From Anoxynatronum sibiricum (GTDB lineage Bacteria > Bacillota > Clostridia > Peptostreptococcales > Tindalliaceae), in NCBI RefSeq assembly GCF_039414295.1, contig NZ_JBCITM010000018.1, positions 11,851-75,850 of the forward strand: a stretch of 64,000 bases of DNA, in the 5' to 3' direction. The notes below the pieces were generated by a model, which was not told the origin of the DNA, did not search any database, and saw nothing but the letters and a program-made list of their open reading frames with translations. This document shows positions 25,769 to 34,082 of this stretch, in pieces. The position numbers and the translations under genes were made by a program. How positions within the stretch are numbered: the first letter of the stretch is position 1; every line of letters starts with the position of its first letter.

Positions 25769-26269
25769 ATGATCAAACACGGAATTCGAAAGTTGGAAAA
25801 AATGGAGGATATTGTTCTAATGCTTATGTTTGCAGTGATGGTAGGGGTTATTTTCATGCAGATCATCATGCGCTATGTGTTCAACAACTCTTTATCATGG
25901 TCTGAAGAACTGGGAAAATTTCTTTTTGTCTGGCTATCCTGGCTGGGAATCAGCATTGGTCATCGGCGCAGAGAGCATATTCGGATCACCCTGCTGGTGG
26001 ACCGGCTGCCTCTTCAGTGGAATAAAATAGCAGAAGCCGTTTCCGAACTCATTCTTGTCATCATCTGCGGAATTACTCTCTTCTACAGCATTAAAATGAT
26101 GCAGCTGCAAGTCAACATCCCCTACGCAGGTATCAAAATCAGCACTGCCTGGGGGTACTTATCCGTCGCTTTAGGTTGTTTCTTTATGATGCTTCGCGCT
26201 GCCTTCTATCTATACGAAGCCCTTATGGTGATCTTCAAGGGTCGACTTCATGCAAAGGAGGGGCTGTAG
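25769..26269 (+). CDS. dctQ: TRAP transporter small membrane subunit, DctQ type
   Basis: A 166-residue protein with four TM helices typical of DctQ: helix 1 around LMLMFAVMVGVIFMQII, the conserved RYVFNNSLSWSEELGKFLFVW segment here reduced to its hallmarks (W-S-E-E and F-V-W), and two more helices. The start is a choice: ATG 25760 adds three residues (169 aa) but lies inside a perfect hairpin directly behind the AGGAGG site, while ATG 25769 has correct effective spacing if that hairpin folds. DctQ bridges binding protein and DctM in the membrane. It is followed by dctM with TAGTG stop/start overlap. Confidence 0.9.
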   Translation: MIKHGIRKLEKMEDIVLMLMFAVMVGVIFMQIIMRYVFNNSLSWSEELGKFLFVWLSWLGISIGHRRREHIRITLLVDRLPLQWNKIAEAVSELILVIICGITLFYSIKMMQLQVNIPYAGIKISTAWGYLSVALGCFFMMLRAAFYLYEALMVIFKGRLHAKEGL

Positions 26270-27585
26270 TGGCTGTACCCATTCTTTTTGCTGCCTTATT
26301 TGTCTTTTTGATGATTGGTGTTCCTGTGGGATTTGCCATCGGCGGCGCCACCATGCTTTCAATGGCAATGGCTTCAAATCTTAAAATGATCATTAATGCA
26401 CAGTACTGCTACAGTGGCATCTTCTCCTTCACCGTCATGGCCATCCCCTTCTTTATGCTTGCGGGCATTATCATGTCCACCGGGGGCATTGCCAGAAGAA
26501 TTGTGAATTTCGCATCAGCTCTTATCAGTTTTGTCAACGGTGCCATCGGGTGTGTCACCATTATTGCCTGCATGTTTTTTGGCGCCCTCTCTGGTTCTGG
26601 CATGGCAACCACTTCTGCCATTGGCGGCATGATGATTCCTGAAATGAAAAAGCGGGGATATGATCCCGCTTATGCTGCAACCATCGTTTGCTTTGGCGGA
26701 ATCGTCGGCCCCATCATTCCTCCCAGCTTATCTTTTGTACTATATGGGGCGGCAACAGGAGTCTCCATCTCCCGCCTTTTTCTGGCTGGAATCATTCCAG
26801 GTATTATCATGGGACTGCTGTTTTTAGTTGCTAATATCGTTATTTGCACCATGAAAGGTGTCGACCTGAAACACAACAGTCACAATGATTCAGATGAAAA
26901 AGTGCCTTTGCGGGAAGCCATGGCTTATCGCTTTTCTGAAATTCTGAAAAGCATCAAAGATGGATTTTGGGCACTCTTATCACCGGTCATTATTCTTGGC
27001 GGCATCTACTCAGGTGTTTTTACGCCCACCGAAGCAGCCTGTGTTTCTGTGGTCTACTCCATCATTATCAGCATGTTTGTCTATCAAGACCTTGACTTTG
27101 CCGGACTGAAGCAGGTGTTCCTTGATACTGCGGTTCTCAATGGCATCACTTCATTCTTATTGGGCTTTTCGACGGTCTTTTCCACCTTTATGACCTATGA
27201 ACGGGTTCCTCAAATGATTACACAGTTTCTAACAACCGTTTCTGACAACCCCGCTGTTGTGCTCATTTTTATTAACCTGATTCTGCTGTGTGTGGGATTG
27301 TTTCTGGACACTGTCCCCGCCATCATCGTGATGGCTCCCATGCTGATGCCCACTGTAAATGCCCTGGGAATCAACCCCATTCATTTTGGCGTGGTCATGG
27401 CGGTTAATCTGGCCCTGGGATTATGCACACCGCCTTATGGTTGTAATCTGTTTGTCGGCGCTGCTGTTGCTAAAGTAAAAATGGAAGATATGTTTCCCTA
27501 TATTTTACCACTCTTCATGGTGGGGCTTGTTGGGCTGGCGCTCATATCCTTCGTGCCCTGGTTCTCTTTGGTCTTCATCAACTGA
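26269..27585 (+). CDS. dctM: TRAP transporter large permease subunit, DctM type
   Basis: A 438-residue multi-pass protein of the DctM family, the Na+-coupled translocation subunit. Typical features include the N-terminal GVPVGFAIGGA, the loop FFGALSGSGMATTSAIGG, and GGIVGPIIPPSL. The GTG start at 26269 shares one base with the dctQ stop and follows AAAGGAGGGG; the longer frame from 26176 overlaps dctQ and is rejected. The length is normal (about 425-440). It completes the dctPQM set under the sigma54 promoter, and a terminator follows. Confidence 0.94.
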   Translation: MAVPILFAALFVFLMIGVPVGFAIGGATMLSMAMASNLKMIINAQYCYSGIFSFTVMAIPFFMLAGIIMSTGGIARRIVNFASALISFVNGAIGCVTIIACMFFGALSGSGMATTSAIGGMMIPEMKKRGYDPAYAATIVCFGGIVGPIIPPSLSFVLYGAATGVSISRLFLAGIIPGIIMGLLFLVANIVICTMKGVDLKHNSHNDSDEKVPLREAMAYRFSEILKSIKDGFWALLSPVIILGGIYSGVFTPTEAACVSVVYSIIISMFVYQDLDFAGLKQVFLDTAVLNGITSFLLGFSTVFSTFMTYERVPQMITQFLTTVSDNPAVVLIFINLILLCVGLFLDTVPAIIVMAPMLMPTVNALGINPIHFGVVMAVNLALGLCTPPYGCNLFVGAAVAKVKMEDMFPYILPLFMVGLVGLALISFVPWFSLVFIN

Positions 27586-27627
27586 ATGAACCAGGCTTTT
27601 GATTCTCTGCTGCCAAAAATCTCCCCG

Positions 27628-27664
27628 GAGAACCCGTGTGCACCTGTGCGGGTTCTCTTTTTGT
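27628..27664 (+). terminator. Rho-independent terminator of the TRAP operon
   Basis: GAGAACCCG (27628-27636) pairs perfectly with CGGGTTCTC (27649-27657), followed by TTTTTTG. Confidence 0.8.
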
Positions 27665-27665
27665 G

Positions 27666-28137
27666 CGGGTTCTTTGTCATGTAAGTGCCCGTTCTTATTT
27701 TTCAGTAACACTTCCGCTTTCCTCGACAACTCATGGCCTTCCTTTTGCAATGCCAGAATTTTGAACCCTCATGCTCAACCGCTGTCAACTCGAGACTAAT
27801 TATCAATCTCATCCATGACATTTCGTGAGCTTTTGTCATATTATGTGAAGTTTTGGGTATTATCACTGATAACACGCACTATTCCTCCATAAGTATCCGA
27901 AGAACATGGCCTGCAGTCACAGATGGATGCCTTACCCTTCTGTGATCCAGTGGTGTAACAGGCAGCTTTTTTACGTCCAGTCCGCTGCCTTTCTTTAGCA
28001 TCTCTATGACTCTCTCCCACATAGGCTTTTCCTGTTTCCAATACTCTTCTGAAAGGAGTCGATAGCCCTCTTCTGATTCAAAGAATCACGTTCTTGCCAG
28101 CGTGGTTCCCGCCTTAGTCAAGTGAAGGAGGTATTTT
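27666..28137. other. Intergenic region before the chemoreceptor gene, no gene seen
   Basis: About 470 bp without a convincing gene. A minus-strand frame at 27841-28041 encodes 66 residues with no signal, membrane segment or recognisable motif and no ribosome site. The GAAGGAGG site for the chemoreceptor lies at 28125-28132. I found no clear promoter. Confidence 0.4.
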
Positions 28138-30135
28138 ATGTCGATTAAACAAAAAATTCCCTTGATCGTCATTGGTATTCTGTTGGCAAGTTTTCTAACC
28201 CTAGGGTTACTGACCGCTTCTCTGGTTCGCACCATGGTGACTGAAAGACAGTTTTCCAGCACTGAAGGTCTGGCTTCCTCCATCACCATTGACATCAATG
28301 ATTTTATTGCTCAGCAGATGGTGTTCATGGATGAAACTGCTCAAACAGCACTCATCCTTGAACAGAACGACCTTAATTTGCTTCCATACATGGAACAACA
28401 GACCAACCGCAATCCCCATATGAAGACGGTCTATTTTGGCTATGATAATAAATCTGCCTTTCTCTCCGGTGACGGATGGGTACCCGACGCAACCTGGGAC
28501 TGGACCGGTCGTCCCTGGTACATTGCTGCCACCCAAACTGAGGAAACCATCTTCACCTCACCCTATATCGATGCTCAAACAGGCGATATGGTCATCAGCG
28601 CCGCCAGGGCGGTTCGCACGCCTCAAGGCAGCCTGTTGGGTGTCGTCGGCTCTGACATCACCATTAATACCGTCACCGATATTATTCAGGAAGCCAACAC
28701 TTCTGATTTTATGACAGTCTTTCTGTCAGAAAGCAACGGTCAGCTGGTGGCCCACCCCGATGCCACTCTCATCACCGAAGACCATGTGGCCAATGTCTCT
28801 GACATCTATGGCGGTGAGCTGAATGAAATCATCAGCAGTGATGCCCAATTAACTTTCGTTGAAGAAGACGGTGACCGCCGCTTTGTCATCGCCAACCCAA
28901 TCAACCACATTGACTGGCAGGTGGTCACCACCGTCAGTCAGTCCATCATAGGCCAGGCAGTTACCCGCGCTTTGACCTCCCTCGTCATGGTGTTGGTTGT
29001 CATTTTTCTGGTTGCCGCCATCATCGCTTTCTTCCTCGGCAAATCCATCGCCACTCCCGTCGTGGCTTTGTCAGACACGATTCAGCGATTATCGCAGTAT
29101 GACCTGACCACCCAGGAGAGTGATCTTGCCAGTCGATATGTGAATCGAAAAGATGAAATTGGCATTATTTCCCGGTCGCTTTCAACAATGCAAGAGAACT
29201 TTATACGCTTAATCCGGAGCATTTCCGACAGTTCTCAACAGGTTGCCGCTTCATCGGAAGAGTTGACTGCCACCACAGAACAGTCTGCCACCGCCGCCAT
29301 GGAAGTGGCCAAAACCATTGAAGAAATTGCCCGGGGTGCCTCTGACCAGGCACAGGACACAGAATCCGGCGTCAATCTTATTACTGATTTGGGTAAGATC
29401 ATTGAACAGGATCAGCAGCATATGAATTCGCTGAATGATTCAACCAATCATGTGGTCATTCTCAAAGAAGAAGGCCTTGAAAACCTGAATCTTGTGGTAA
29501 CAAAATCACGTCAAAATCAGGAAGCCTCAAAGGAAGTAACGGAGATTGTCAAAACCACCAACGAAAGCGCCCATCAAATTCAGTCTGCCAGTGCCATGAT
29601 CAAAAGCATCGCTGAGCAAACCAACCTGCTGGCCCTGAATGCTGCCATAGAGTCTGCCCGGGCAGGGGAAGCAGGCAGAGGCTTTGCCGTCGTGGCAGAC
29701 GAAATTCGCAAGCTGGCAGAGCAGTCCAGCGCATTCACCAAAGAAATTGACACCATCATCAACGTCCTCACCGACAAAACTGCCCACGCCGTCACCACCA
29801 TGCAAGAGGTGGAATCCATGGCAAATGAGCAGAATGACAGTGTTCGAAAAACCCACGAGAAGTTCCTTGGCATTAGTGATGCCATCGCTCATATGCAGCA
29901 AGTCATTGGCGATCTCAACAACGCCAGTCATCAGATGGCCGACAAGAAAGATGAGATCATTGCCGTCATGGAAAACCTGTCGGCAATTTCTGAAGAGAAT
30001 GCTGCAGGAACCCAGGAAGCTTCGGCATCCGTTGAAGAACAGACTGCTGCCATGGACGATATTTCACGGGCCAGCGAAACCCTGGCTGAACTTGCTGAAG
30101 AAATGCAGCATCATATCAAACAGTTCAGGTTATAG
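28138..30135 (+). CDS. Methyl-accepting chemotaxis protein with double-Cache sensor
   Basis: A 665-residue transmembrane chemoreceptor: TM1 (about 8-30), extracytoplasmic dCache domain (about 35-275, with WDWTGRPWYIAA, a form of the Cache WxxRPW ligand-site pattern), TM2 (about 285-308), HAMP, and a cytoplasmic coiled coil whose hairpin tip contains the conserved GRGFAVVADEIRKLAEQS. AAGGAGG precedes ATG 28138. dCache receptors with this motif commonly bind amino acids. It lies directly downstream of the TRAP operon but behind a terminator, so a shared ligand is only a possibility. The tail does not end in a CheR-binding pentapeptide. Confidence 0.93.
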   Translation: MSIKQKIPLIVIGILLASFLTLGLLTASLVRTMVTERQFSSTEGLASSITIDINDFIAQQMVFMDETAQTALILEQNDLNLLPYMEQQTNRNPHMKTVYFGYDNKSAFLSGDGWVPDATWDWTGRPWYIAATQTEETIFTSPYIDAQTGDMVISAARAVRTPQGSLLGVVGSDITINTVTDIIQEANTSDFMTVFLSESNGQLVAHPDATLITEDHVANVSDIYGGELNEIISSDAQLTFVEEDGDRRFVIANPINHIDWQVVTTVSQSIIGQAVTRALTSLVMVLVVIFLVAAIIAFFLGKSIATPVVALSDTIQRLSQYDLTTQESDLASRYVNRKDEIGIISRSLSTMQENFIRLIRSISDSSQQVAASSEELTATTEQSATAAMEVAKTIEEIARGASDQAQDTESGVNLITDLGKIIEQDQQHMNSLNDSTNHVVILKEEGLENLNLVVTKSRQNQEASKEVTEIVKTTNESAHQIQSASAMIKSIAEQTNLLALNAAIESARAGEAGRGFAVVADEIRKLAEQSSAFTKEIDTIINVLTDKTAHAVTTMQEVESMANEQNDSVRKTHEKFLGISDAIAHMQQVIGDLNNASHQMADKKDEIIAVMENLSAISEENAAGTQEASASVEEQTAAMDDISRASETLAELAEEMQHHIKQFRL

Positions 30136-30181
30136 GCAATCCGTAAACCTTCCAAAACACTCCACCATCACGCTTATGAAA

Positions 30182-30209
30182 AGAACCGGGTTATGTTCCC
30201 GGTTCTTTT
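30182..30209 (+). terminator. Terminator, first of two identical copies
   Basis: AGAACCGGG - TTATGTT - CCCGGTTCT followed by TTTT. The same 28 nt recur at 30270-30297. Confidence 0.75.
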
Positions 30210-30269
30210 ATTGGAATCAGCTGTCCTTTACCAAACCCCTTGTCTTCATCTTATTCTGGCTACAGTCTG
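30210..30269 (+). repeat. Short repeat unit between two identical terminators
   Basis: The 60-bp unit contains CCTTTACCAAACCCCTTGTC and ends CTACAGTCTG. It matches the right end of the composite element at 20700-20756 and, inverted, part of its left end. As there, it abuts a terminator hairpin on each side. Confidence 0.65.
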
Positions 30270-30299
30270 AGAACCGGGTTATGTTCCCGGTTCTTTTTC
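30270..30299 (+). terminator. Terminator, second identical copy
   Basis: Exact repeat of the 28-nt terminator at 30182-30209, here followed by TTTTTC. It also lies at the 3' end of the convergent DUF454 gene. Confidence 0.75.
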
Positions 30300-30678
30300 A
30301 GCAACTCTCCCTGTAAGTTTTCAACGAAAGAATGTGCCAGGTGACGGCACTGCCGATGATCACCAGCATGACGGCCACCCAGGGTTTGCCCACAATATAC
30401 ATGGAAAACAGCAGCGACGGCCATAGCAATGCAATGGCCGTTATTTTGGCGCTTTTTTTCACCGCCCGGTACTTCAGGTAATGGTAAATGTAACGACCAA
30501 AGAGGGGATGATGCAGCAGCCAGTGGTGAAGCCGTTCCGAGCTGCGGAGAAAGCAGTAAGAGGACAGCAGTAAAAACGGCGTGGTGGGCAGCACCGGCAC
30601 TAAAATGCCAATGGTACCCAGCGCCAGCGAAAGAAGGCCCGCCGCAATGAGCAGGCCCCTTTTAAATCCAGTCATCAT
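30298..30678 (-). CDS. DUF454 (YbaN) family inner-membrane protein
   Basis: A 126-residue membrane protein of the YbaN/DUF454 family, function unknown. It has the family pattern of an N-terminal helix (LLIAAGLLSLALGTIGILVP), the conserved LPTTPFLLLSSYCFLRSS segment, the PLFGRYI motif and two C-terminal helices. The length matches E. coli YbaN (125). The open frame reaches 30729, but residues before MMTGFKRG are not family-like, and a weak AAAGGA lies upstream of ATG 30678. A TATAAT box on the minus strand at about 30770 may be its promoter. It stands alone between a chemoreceptor gene and hcp. Confidence 0.87.
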   Translation of the reverse strand: MMTGFKRGLLIAAGLLSLALGTIGILVPVLPTTPFLLLSSYCFLRSSERLHHWLLHHPLFGRYIYHYLKYRAVKKSAKITAIALLWPSLLFSMYIVGKPWVAVMLVIIGSAVTWHILSLKTYRESC

Positions 30679-30729
30679 GTTGAGTTTTCGTCCTTTCCAA
30701 CAATGCACGCATTCATGCCATTTTATCAT

Positions 30730-31101
30730 TTTTCACCCGTTCATGGGTTATTGAAGCATTTCGTTACTATTATACCTTTTTTAGGACTTTTTAACCAGAT
30801 TCTTTTCTGATGCAGATGGTATTTAACTCTATTATCATTGATCACGCACCACTTTCTTCCAGCGAACCCCATCTGTGCCTCGCTGTGTTGTCAGCATATT
30901 ATTCTATATTCATCTTATTGGTGTTGTTTTTTTCCTGTGCTGGGTATGATGTGAATGTATTTAAGTATTTGAGTGATGATTTGCTGTATCGCTTTCAATT
31001 ATGTACAGGAGGTGGGTTCAGGCAGACGAAAGACACCCGTGAACAAAACACACACGTAACGGTACCCTTTTCACGAGAACCGAAAAAGGAGGATTTCATT
31101 C
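30730..31101. other. Upstream region of hcp, no gene seen
   Basis: No convincing coding sequence. A half-site GTAAC occurs at about 31055, resembling one arm of the palindrome before the Crp/Fnr gene, but its partner arm is not conserved. AAAAAGGAGG before ATG 31102 is the hcp ribosome site. Confidence 0.4.
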
Positions 31102-32748
31102 ATGAGTATGTTCTGTTATCAGTGTCAGGAAACCGTCAACAATACCGGATGTACCAAGGTGGGGGTCTGTGGAAAAAAACCGGATGTGGCCAACATTCAG
31201 GACCTAATGATCCACACCATCAAAGGCATTTCCCTCTACAGCAACGAGTTGAACAAGCTGGGCCACCGGTCTGAAGAAGTGGACCACTTTGTTCTCTATG
31301 GCCTTTTTGCCACCATCACCAATGCCAACTTTGACAAGTTCGTCTTTATGGACAAAATCCGCAAGGGGCTGACCATGCGGGACAACCTGAAGCAACAACT
31401 GGCGAAAGTGGCTCCTGACATTCAGGTGCCTCAACGGGATGAGGCCACCTGGTTCGCCGATACCGAAGACGCCATGGAAGCCAAGGCAGTCACGGTGGGC
31501 GTGCTGGCCATGGAGCCGGAAGACATCCGGTCCCTGAAACAGATGATCATTTACGGTTTAAAGGGAATGGCCGCCTATACCCACCATGCCAACAATTTGA
31601 ATTATGAAGATCCCCAGGTGGATGACTTCATGCAGGAGACCCTGGCCAAACTGACAGATAACACCCTGACAGTGGATGATCTGGTGGCCCTCACCCTGGA
31701 GACAGGACGCGTGGGCGTGCAGGCCATGAAACTGCTGGATGATGCCAATACCGGTTCTTACGGTCATCCCGAGATCACCAAAGTCAACCTGGGCGTTCGA
31801 GATAACCCGGGAATTCTCATCAGCGGCCATGATTTGAAAGACATGGAAGAACTGCTGGCGCAGACCAAGGGCACCGGAGTAGATGTGTACACCCACAGCG
31901 AAATGCTGCCAGCCAACTCCTACCCTGCTTTTAAGAAGTATGACCATTTTGTGGGTAACTACGGCGGTTCCTGGTGGCATCAGAATGTGGAGTTTGAAAA
32001 GTTTAACGGCCCCATTCTGTTGACATCCAACTGCCTGGTACCACCCCGTGACAGCTACAAAGACCGGGTTTACAATACCAATGCCGTGGGCTTCCCCGGT
32101 TGCGCCTTTATCCCCGACAGAGTGGACGGCCAGCCCAAGGATTTCTCAGCCCTCATTGAACACGCGAAAAAATGTGACCCGCCGGAAGAGCTGGAAACCG
32201 GGGAAATCTACGGCGGCTTTGCCCATCATCAGGTGCTGCAGCTGGCAGACAAAGTGATTGACGCCGTGAAGAGCGGTGCCATCAAGCGTTTCTTTGTCAT
32301 GGGGGGCTGCGATGCCCGCCAGAATCCCCGTAAATACTATACTGACTTTGCTGCGGCTCTTCCGAAGGATACTGTGATCCTCACCGCCGGCTGTGCCAAG
32401 TACCGTTACAACAAGCTGGATCTGGGCGACATTGGTGGTATTCCACGTGTACTGGATGCCGGCCAGTGCAACGATTCTTACTCTCTGGTGCAAATTGCTT
32501 TGGCGCTGAAAGATGCCTTTGGGCTGGAAGATGTCAATGACCTGCCCATTTCCTACAACATCGCCTGGTATGAGCAGAAGGCGGTGCTGGTGTTGCTGGC
32601 CCTGCTGTCTCTGGGCATCAAAAACATTCACCTGGGACCCACCCTGCCCGGCTTCCTGTCACCCAATGTGGCGCAGGTGATCGTGGACAACTTCGACCTG
32701 GCACCCATCGGTACTGTTGATGAAGATTTGCAAGCCTTCATGCAGTAA
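31102..32748 (+). CDS. hcp: Hydroxylamine reductase (hybrid cluster protein, prismane protein)
   Basis: A 548-residue hybrid cluster protein. The N-terminal cysteine motif C5-x2-C8-x8-C17-x5-C23 is that of class I proteins from strict anaerobes and binds the [4Fe-4S] cluster. The hybrid Fe-S-O cluster ligands lie further on, e.g. in the GHDLKD, SNCLVP, GFPGC and AGCAKYRYN segments. The enzyme is cytoplasmic, reduces hydroxylamine to ammonia in vitro and acts as an NO reductase/nitrosative-stress protein. ATG 31102 has AAAAAGGAGG. Nearby are a Crp/Fnr regulator, a NapH-like ferredoxin and NrfA, suggesting joint handling of nitrogen oxides; HcpR-type Crp/Fnr proteins are the known regulators of hcp in anaerobes. 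Confidence 0.97.
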   Translation: MSMFCYQCQETVNNTGCTKVGVCGKKPDVANIQDLMIHTIKGISLYSNELNKLGHRSEEVDHFVLYGLFATITNANFDKFVFMDKIRKGLTMRDNLKQQLAKVAPDIQVPQRDEATWFADTEDAMEAKAVTVGVLAMEPEDIRSLKQMIIYGLKGMAAYTHHANNLNYEDPQVDDFMQETLAKLTDNTLTVDDLVALTLETGRVGVQAMKLLDDANTGSYGHPEITKVNLGVRDNPGILISGHDLKDMEELLAQTKGTGVDVYTHSEMLPANSYPAFKKYDHFVGNYGGSWWHQNVEFEKFNGPILLTSNCLVPPRDSYKDRVYNTNAVGFPGCAFIPDRVDGQPKDFSALIEHAKKCDPPEELETGEIYGGFAHHQVLQLADKVIDAVKSGAIKRFFVMGGCDARQNPRKYYTDFAAALPKDTVILTAGCAKYRYNKLDLGDIGGIPRVLDAGQCNDSYSLVQIALALKDAFGLEDVNDLPISYNIAWYEQKAVLVLLALLSLGIKNIHLGPTLPGFLSPNVAQVIVDNFDLAPIGTVDEDLQAFMQ

Positions 32749-32832
32749 GGCCGTCTATGGCTCAGCACATTGCTACGGTAGCCGGTGAAAACCTGGCACG
32801 ATTTTTGGCACTGGCTTCAGCGACTATCTCAT

Positions 32833-32863
32833 TAAAAAACTGCCCGACATGGGCAGTTTTTTA
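32833..32863. terminator. Bidirectional terminator between hcp and the cupin gene
   Basis: AAAAAACTGCCC and GGGCAGTTTTTT form a perfect stem around a short loop, with A-run and T-run at either side. It serves both convergent genes. Confidence 0.85.
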
Positions 32864-32883
32864 GTGGCACTTTCATAAATTGG

Positions 32884-33219
32884 TTAGATCTGCTTCACCG
32901 GCGGCATGTCTTTTGGATTGGGAGACTTCACCACGTAGAACTCCAACACCTCTTCATGCTGGTTGGTCACTTCCATCTTGGTGTTGAAGGGAATGGCTAA
33001 AATTTCGCCTGCCTGGTACAGGTTGGCGGGTTCATCGTCCAGGCCAATGGTCATGGCACCTCTAACAATCACCATATATACGTTGGAATTGGATACATGC
33101 ACAGGCAAGCCTGTGTCTTTGATCAGCACCATGTGATTGATGTTCACATGCTCGTCATCTACAATCTTTTCGATGATTTTATCATTAGTGACAGTATACC
33201 GGTACACTTTTTCTATCAC
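32884..33219 (-). CDS. Small single-domain cupin protein
   Basis: A 111-residue cupin. The predicted beta-strands include LPVHVSNSNVYMVIVRG and the second-motif-like GEILAIPFNTKMEVTN. The first motif has one His and few other classical metal ligands, so metal binding is uncertain. The start is GTG 33219, preceded by AGAGGTG. It is 58 bp behind the NapH-like ferredoxin gene on the same strand and is probably co-transcribed. A related cupin is often found with hcp or redox genes, but no function is established. It may bind a small ligand as a stress-related sensor or scaffold. Confidence 0.8.
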   Translation of the reverse strand: MIEKVYRYTVTNDKIIEKIVDDEHVNINHMVLIKDTGLPVHVSNSNVYMVIVRGAMTIGLDDEPANLYQAGEILAIPFNTKMEVTNQHEEVLEFYVVKSPNPKDMPPVKQI

Positions 33220-33277
33220 TGATCATCACCTCTCTTTCCTCTTTTGACATTGCTTCTTAAGTAAATTCTACCAGAAT

Positions 33278-33994
33278 CTACAACACTCTGTAATCAATCG
33301 CCTCAGGTGGACAAATGCGTGCACAGGCGGTACAGGCAAGGCACTGAGAATCTTTGATAACCGCTTTGCCGCTTTCTGCTTCGACAGCAACTGCCTCTGC
33401 CGGGCAGATTCTCACACATGCACCACACCCTGTACAGGACTCAGGGATTACCTGCCATTTTTTCCGTGCCCAAGTTCCCGGCAGGCTGAGCAGTGTTCCA
33501 TATGGGCAGAGATACCGGTGCCAGAATGCCGGCACAAAACGCAGAGACAACAGCACCCCCATCAGTGTTAATACCGGCAAGAGGGGTAACCGCCGCCCGG
33601 TGCGAAGCATTGTCACCAGCACAAGAAGAAATACCACCAGAACTCCAAACCGAACCACTGGTTTTTTAGCCCAGGAAGGCACTGGCTTCCGCCGGATTTT
33701 TTTCTTCCTGAAGAGGTTGTCTGTCAATGTTGTCACCGTATTTATAGGACAAATCCAGCCACAATAAAAGCGACTCAGCAGCAGTGTTCCCACCATGCTT
33801 CCCAAAAAGACCAGCATCCATATTTGAACACGGCCACTGGCTATCACCGCTAAAAAAAGTAACAGAAACAAACCCTGAACCCACCGCTGCCATTTCACTT
33901 TTTTTCCCCCTTGCTCTGATTTCCAGCTCTTGTCAGCACTTGGCACCTTGATGGTCACGTACATCGTTAGCAGATTCTCCTGCAGGGCCGCCAT
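33278..33994 (-). CDS. NapH/MauN-type membrane ferredoxin
   Basis: A 238-residue polyferredoxin-type membrane protein. It has four or more TM helices, the CxxxCP motifs FYCGWICP and YLCPYGTLL of the NapH/NosR/RdxA group, and two C-terminal [4Fe-4S] motifs (CTGCGACVRICP and CLACTACARICP). Such proteins pass electrons across or along the membrane to reductases. AAGGAG precedes ATG 33994. The gene diverges from the Crp/Fnr regulator and a 16-bp palindrome lies between the two. With NrfA encoded 1 kb away and no NrfH seen, it is a candidate for the missing electron donor (inference), or it may serve Hcp. Confidence 0.9.
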   Translation of the reverse strand: MAALQENLLTMYVTIKVPSADKSWKSEQGGKKVKWQRWVQGLFLLLFLAVIASGRVQIWMLVFLGSMVGTLLLSRFYCGWICPINTVTTLTDNLFRKKKIRRKPVPSWAKKPVVRFGVLVVFLLVLVTMLRTGRRLPLLPVLTLMGVLLSLRFVPAFWHRYLCPYGTLLSLPGTWARKKWQVIPESCTGCGACVRICPAEAVAVEAESGKAVIKDSQCLACTACARICPPEAIDYRVL

Positions 33995-34001
33995 CTTTTA
34001 C

Positions 34002-34063
34002 TCCTTGACTTTCCACCCTCATCATATTATGGTGGAGCCGAGAAGTCGGTAACGTACGTTACC
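34002..34063. promoter_or_regulatory. Divergent promoter region with perfect Crp/Fnr-type palindrome
   Basis: GGTAACGTACGTTACC (34048-34063) is a perfect 16-bp palindrome of the form GTAAC-N4-GTTAC, which as I recall is the pattern reported for HcpR in clostridia. On the plus strand TTGACT-17-TATGGT (34002-34030) is a plausible promoter for the regulator gene with the palindrome just downstream of the start. For the minus-strand ferredoxin gene the palindrome would be centred near -38 relative to a TAATAT-like -10, close to an activator position. Confidence 0.65.
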
Positions 34064-34082
34064 AAATAACCGGAGGAAGGAA

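Noticed and set aside
27841..28041. 66-residue minus-strand frame before the chemoreceptor gene
   Set aside because: Basic, low-quality composition, with no ribosome site and no family resemblance.
30810..31274. 154-codon frame overlapping the start of hcp
   Set aside because: It runs into hcp in another frame and has no ribosome site; hcp is certain.
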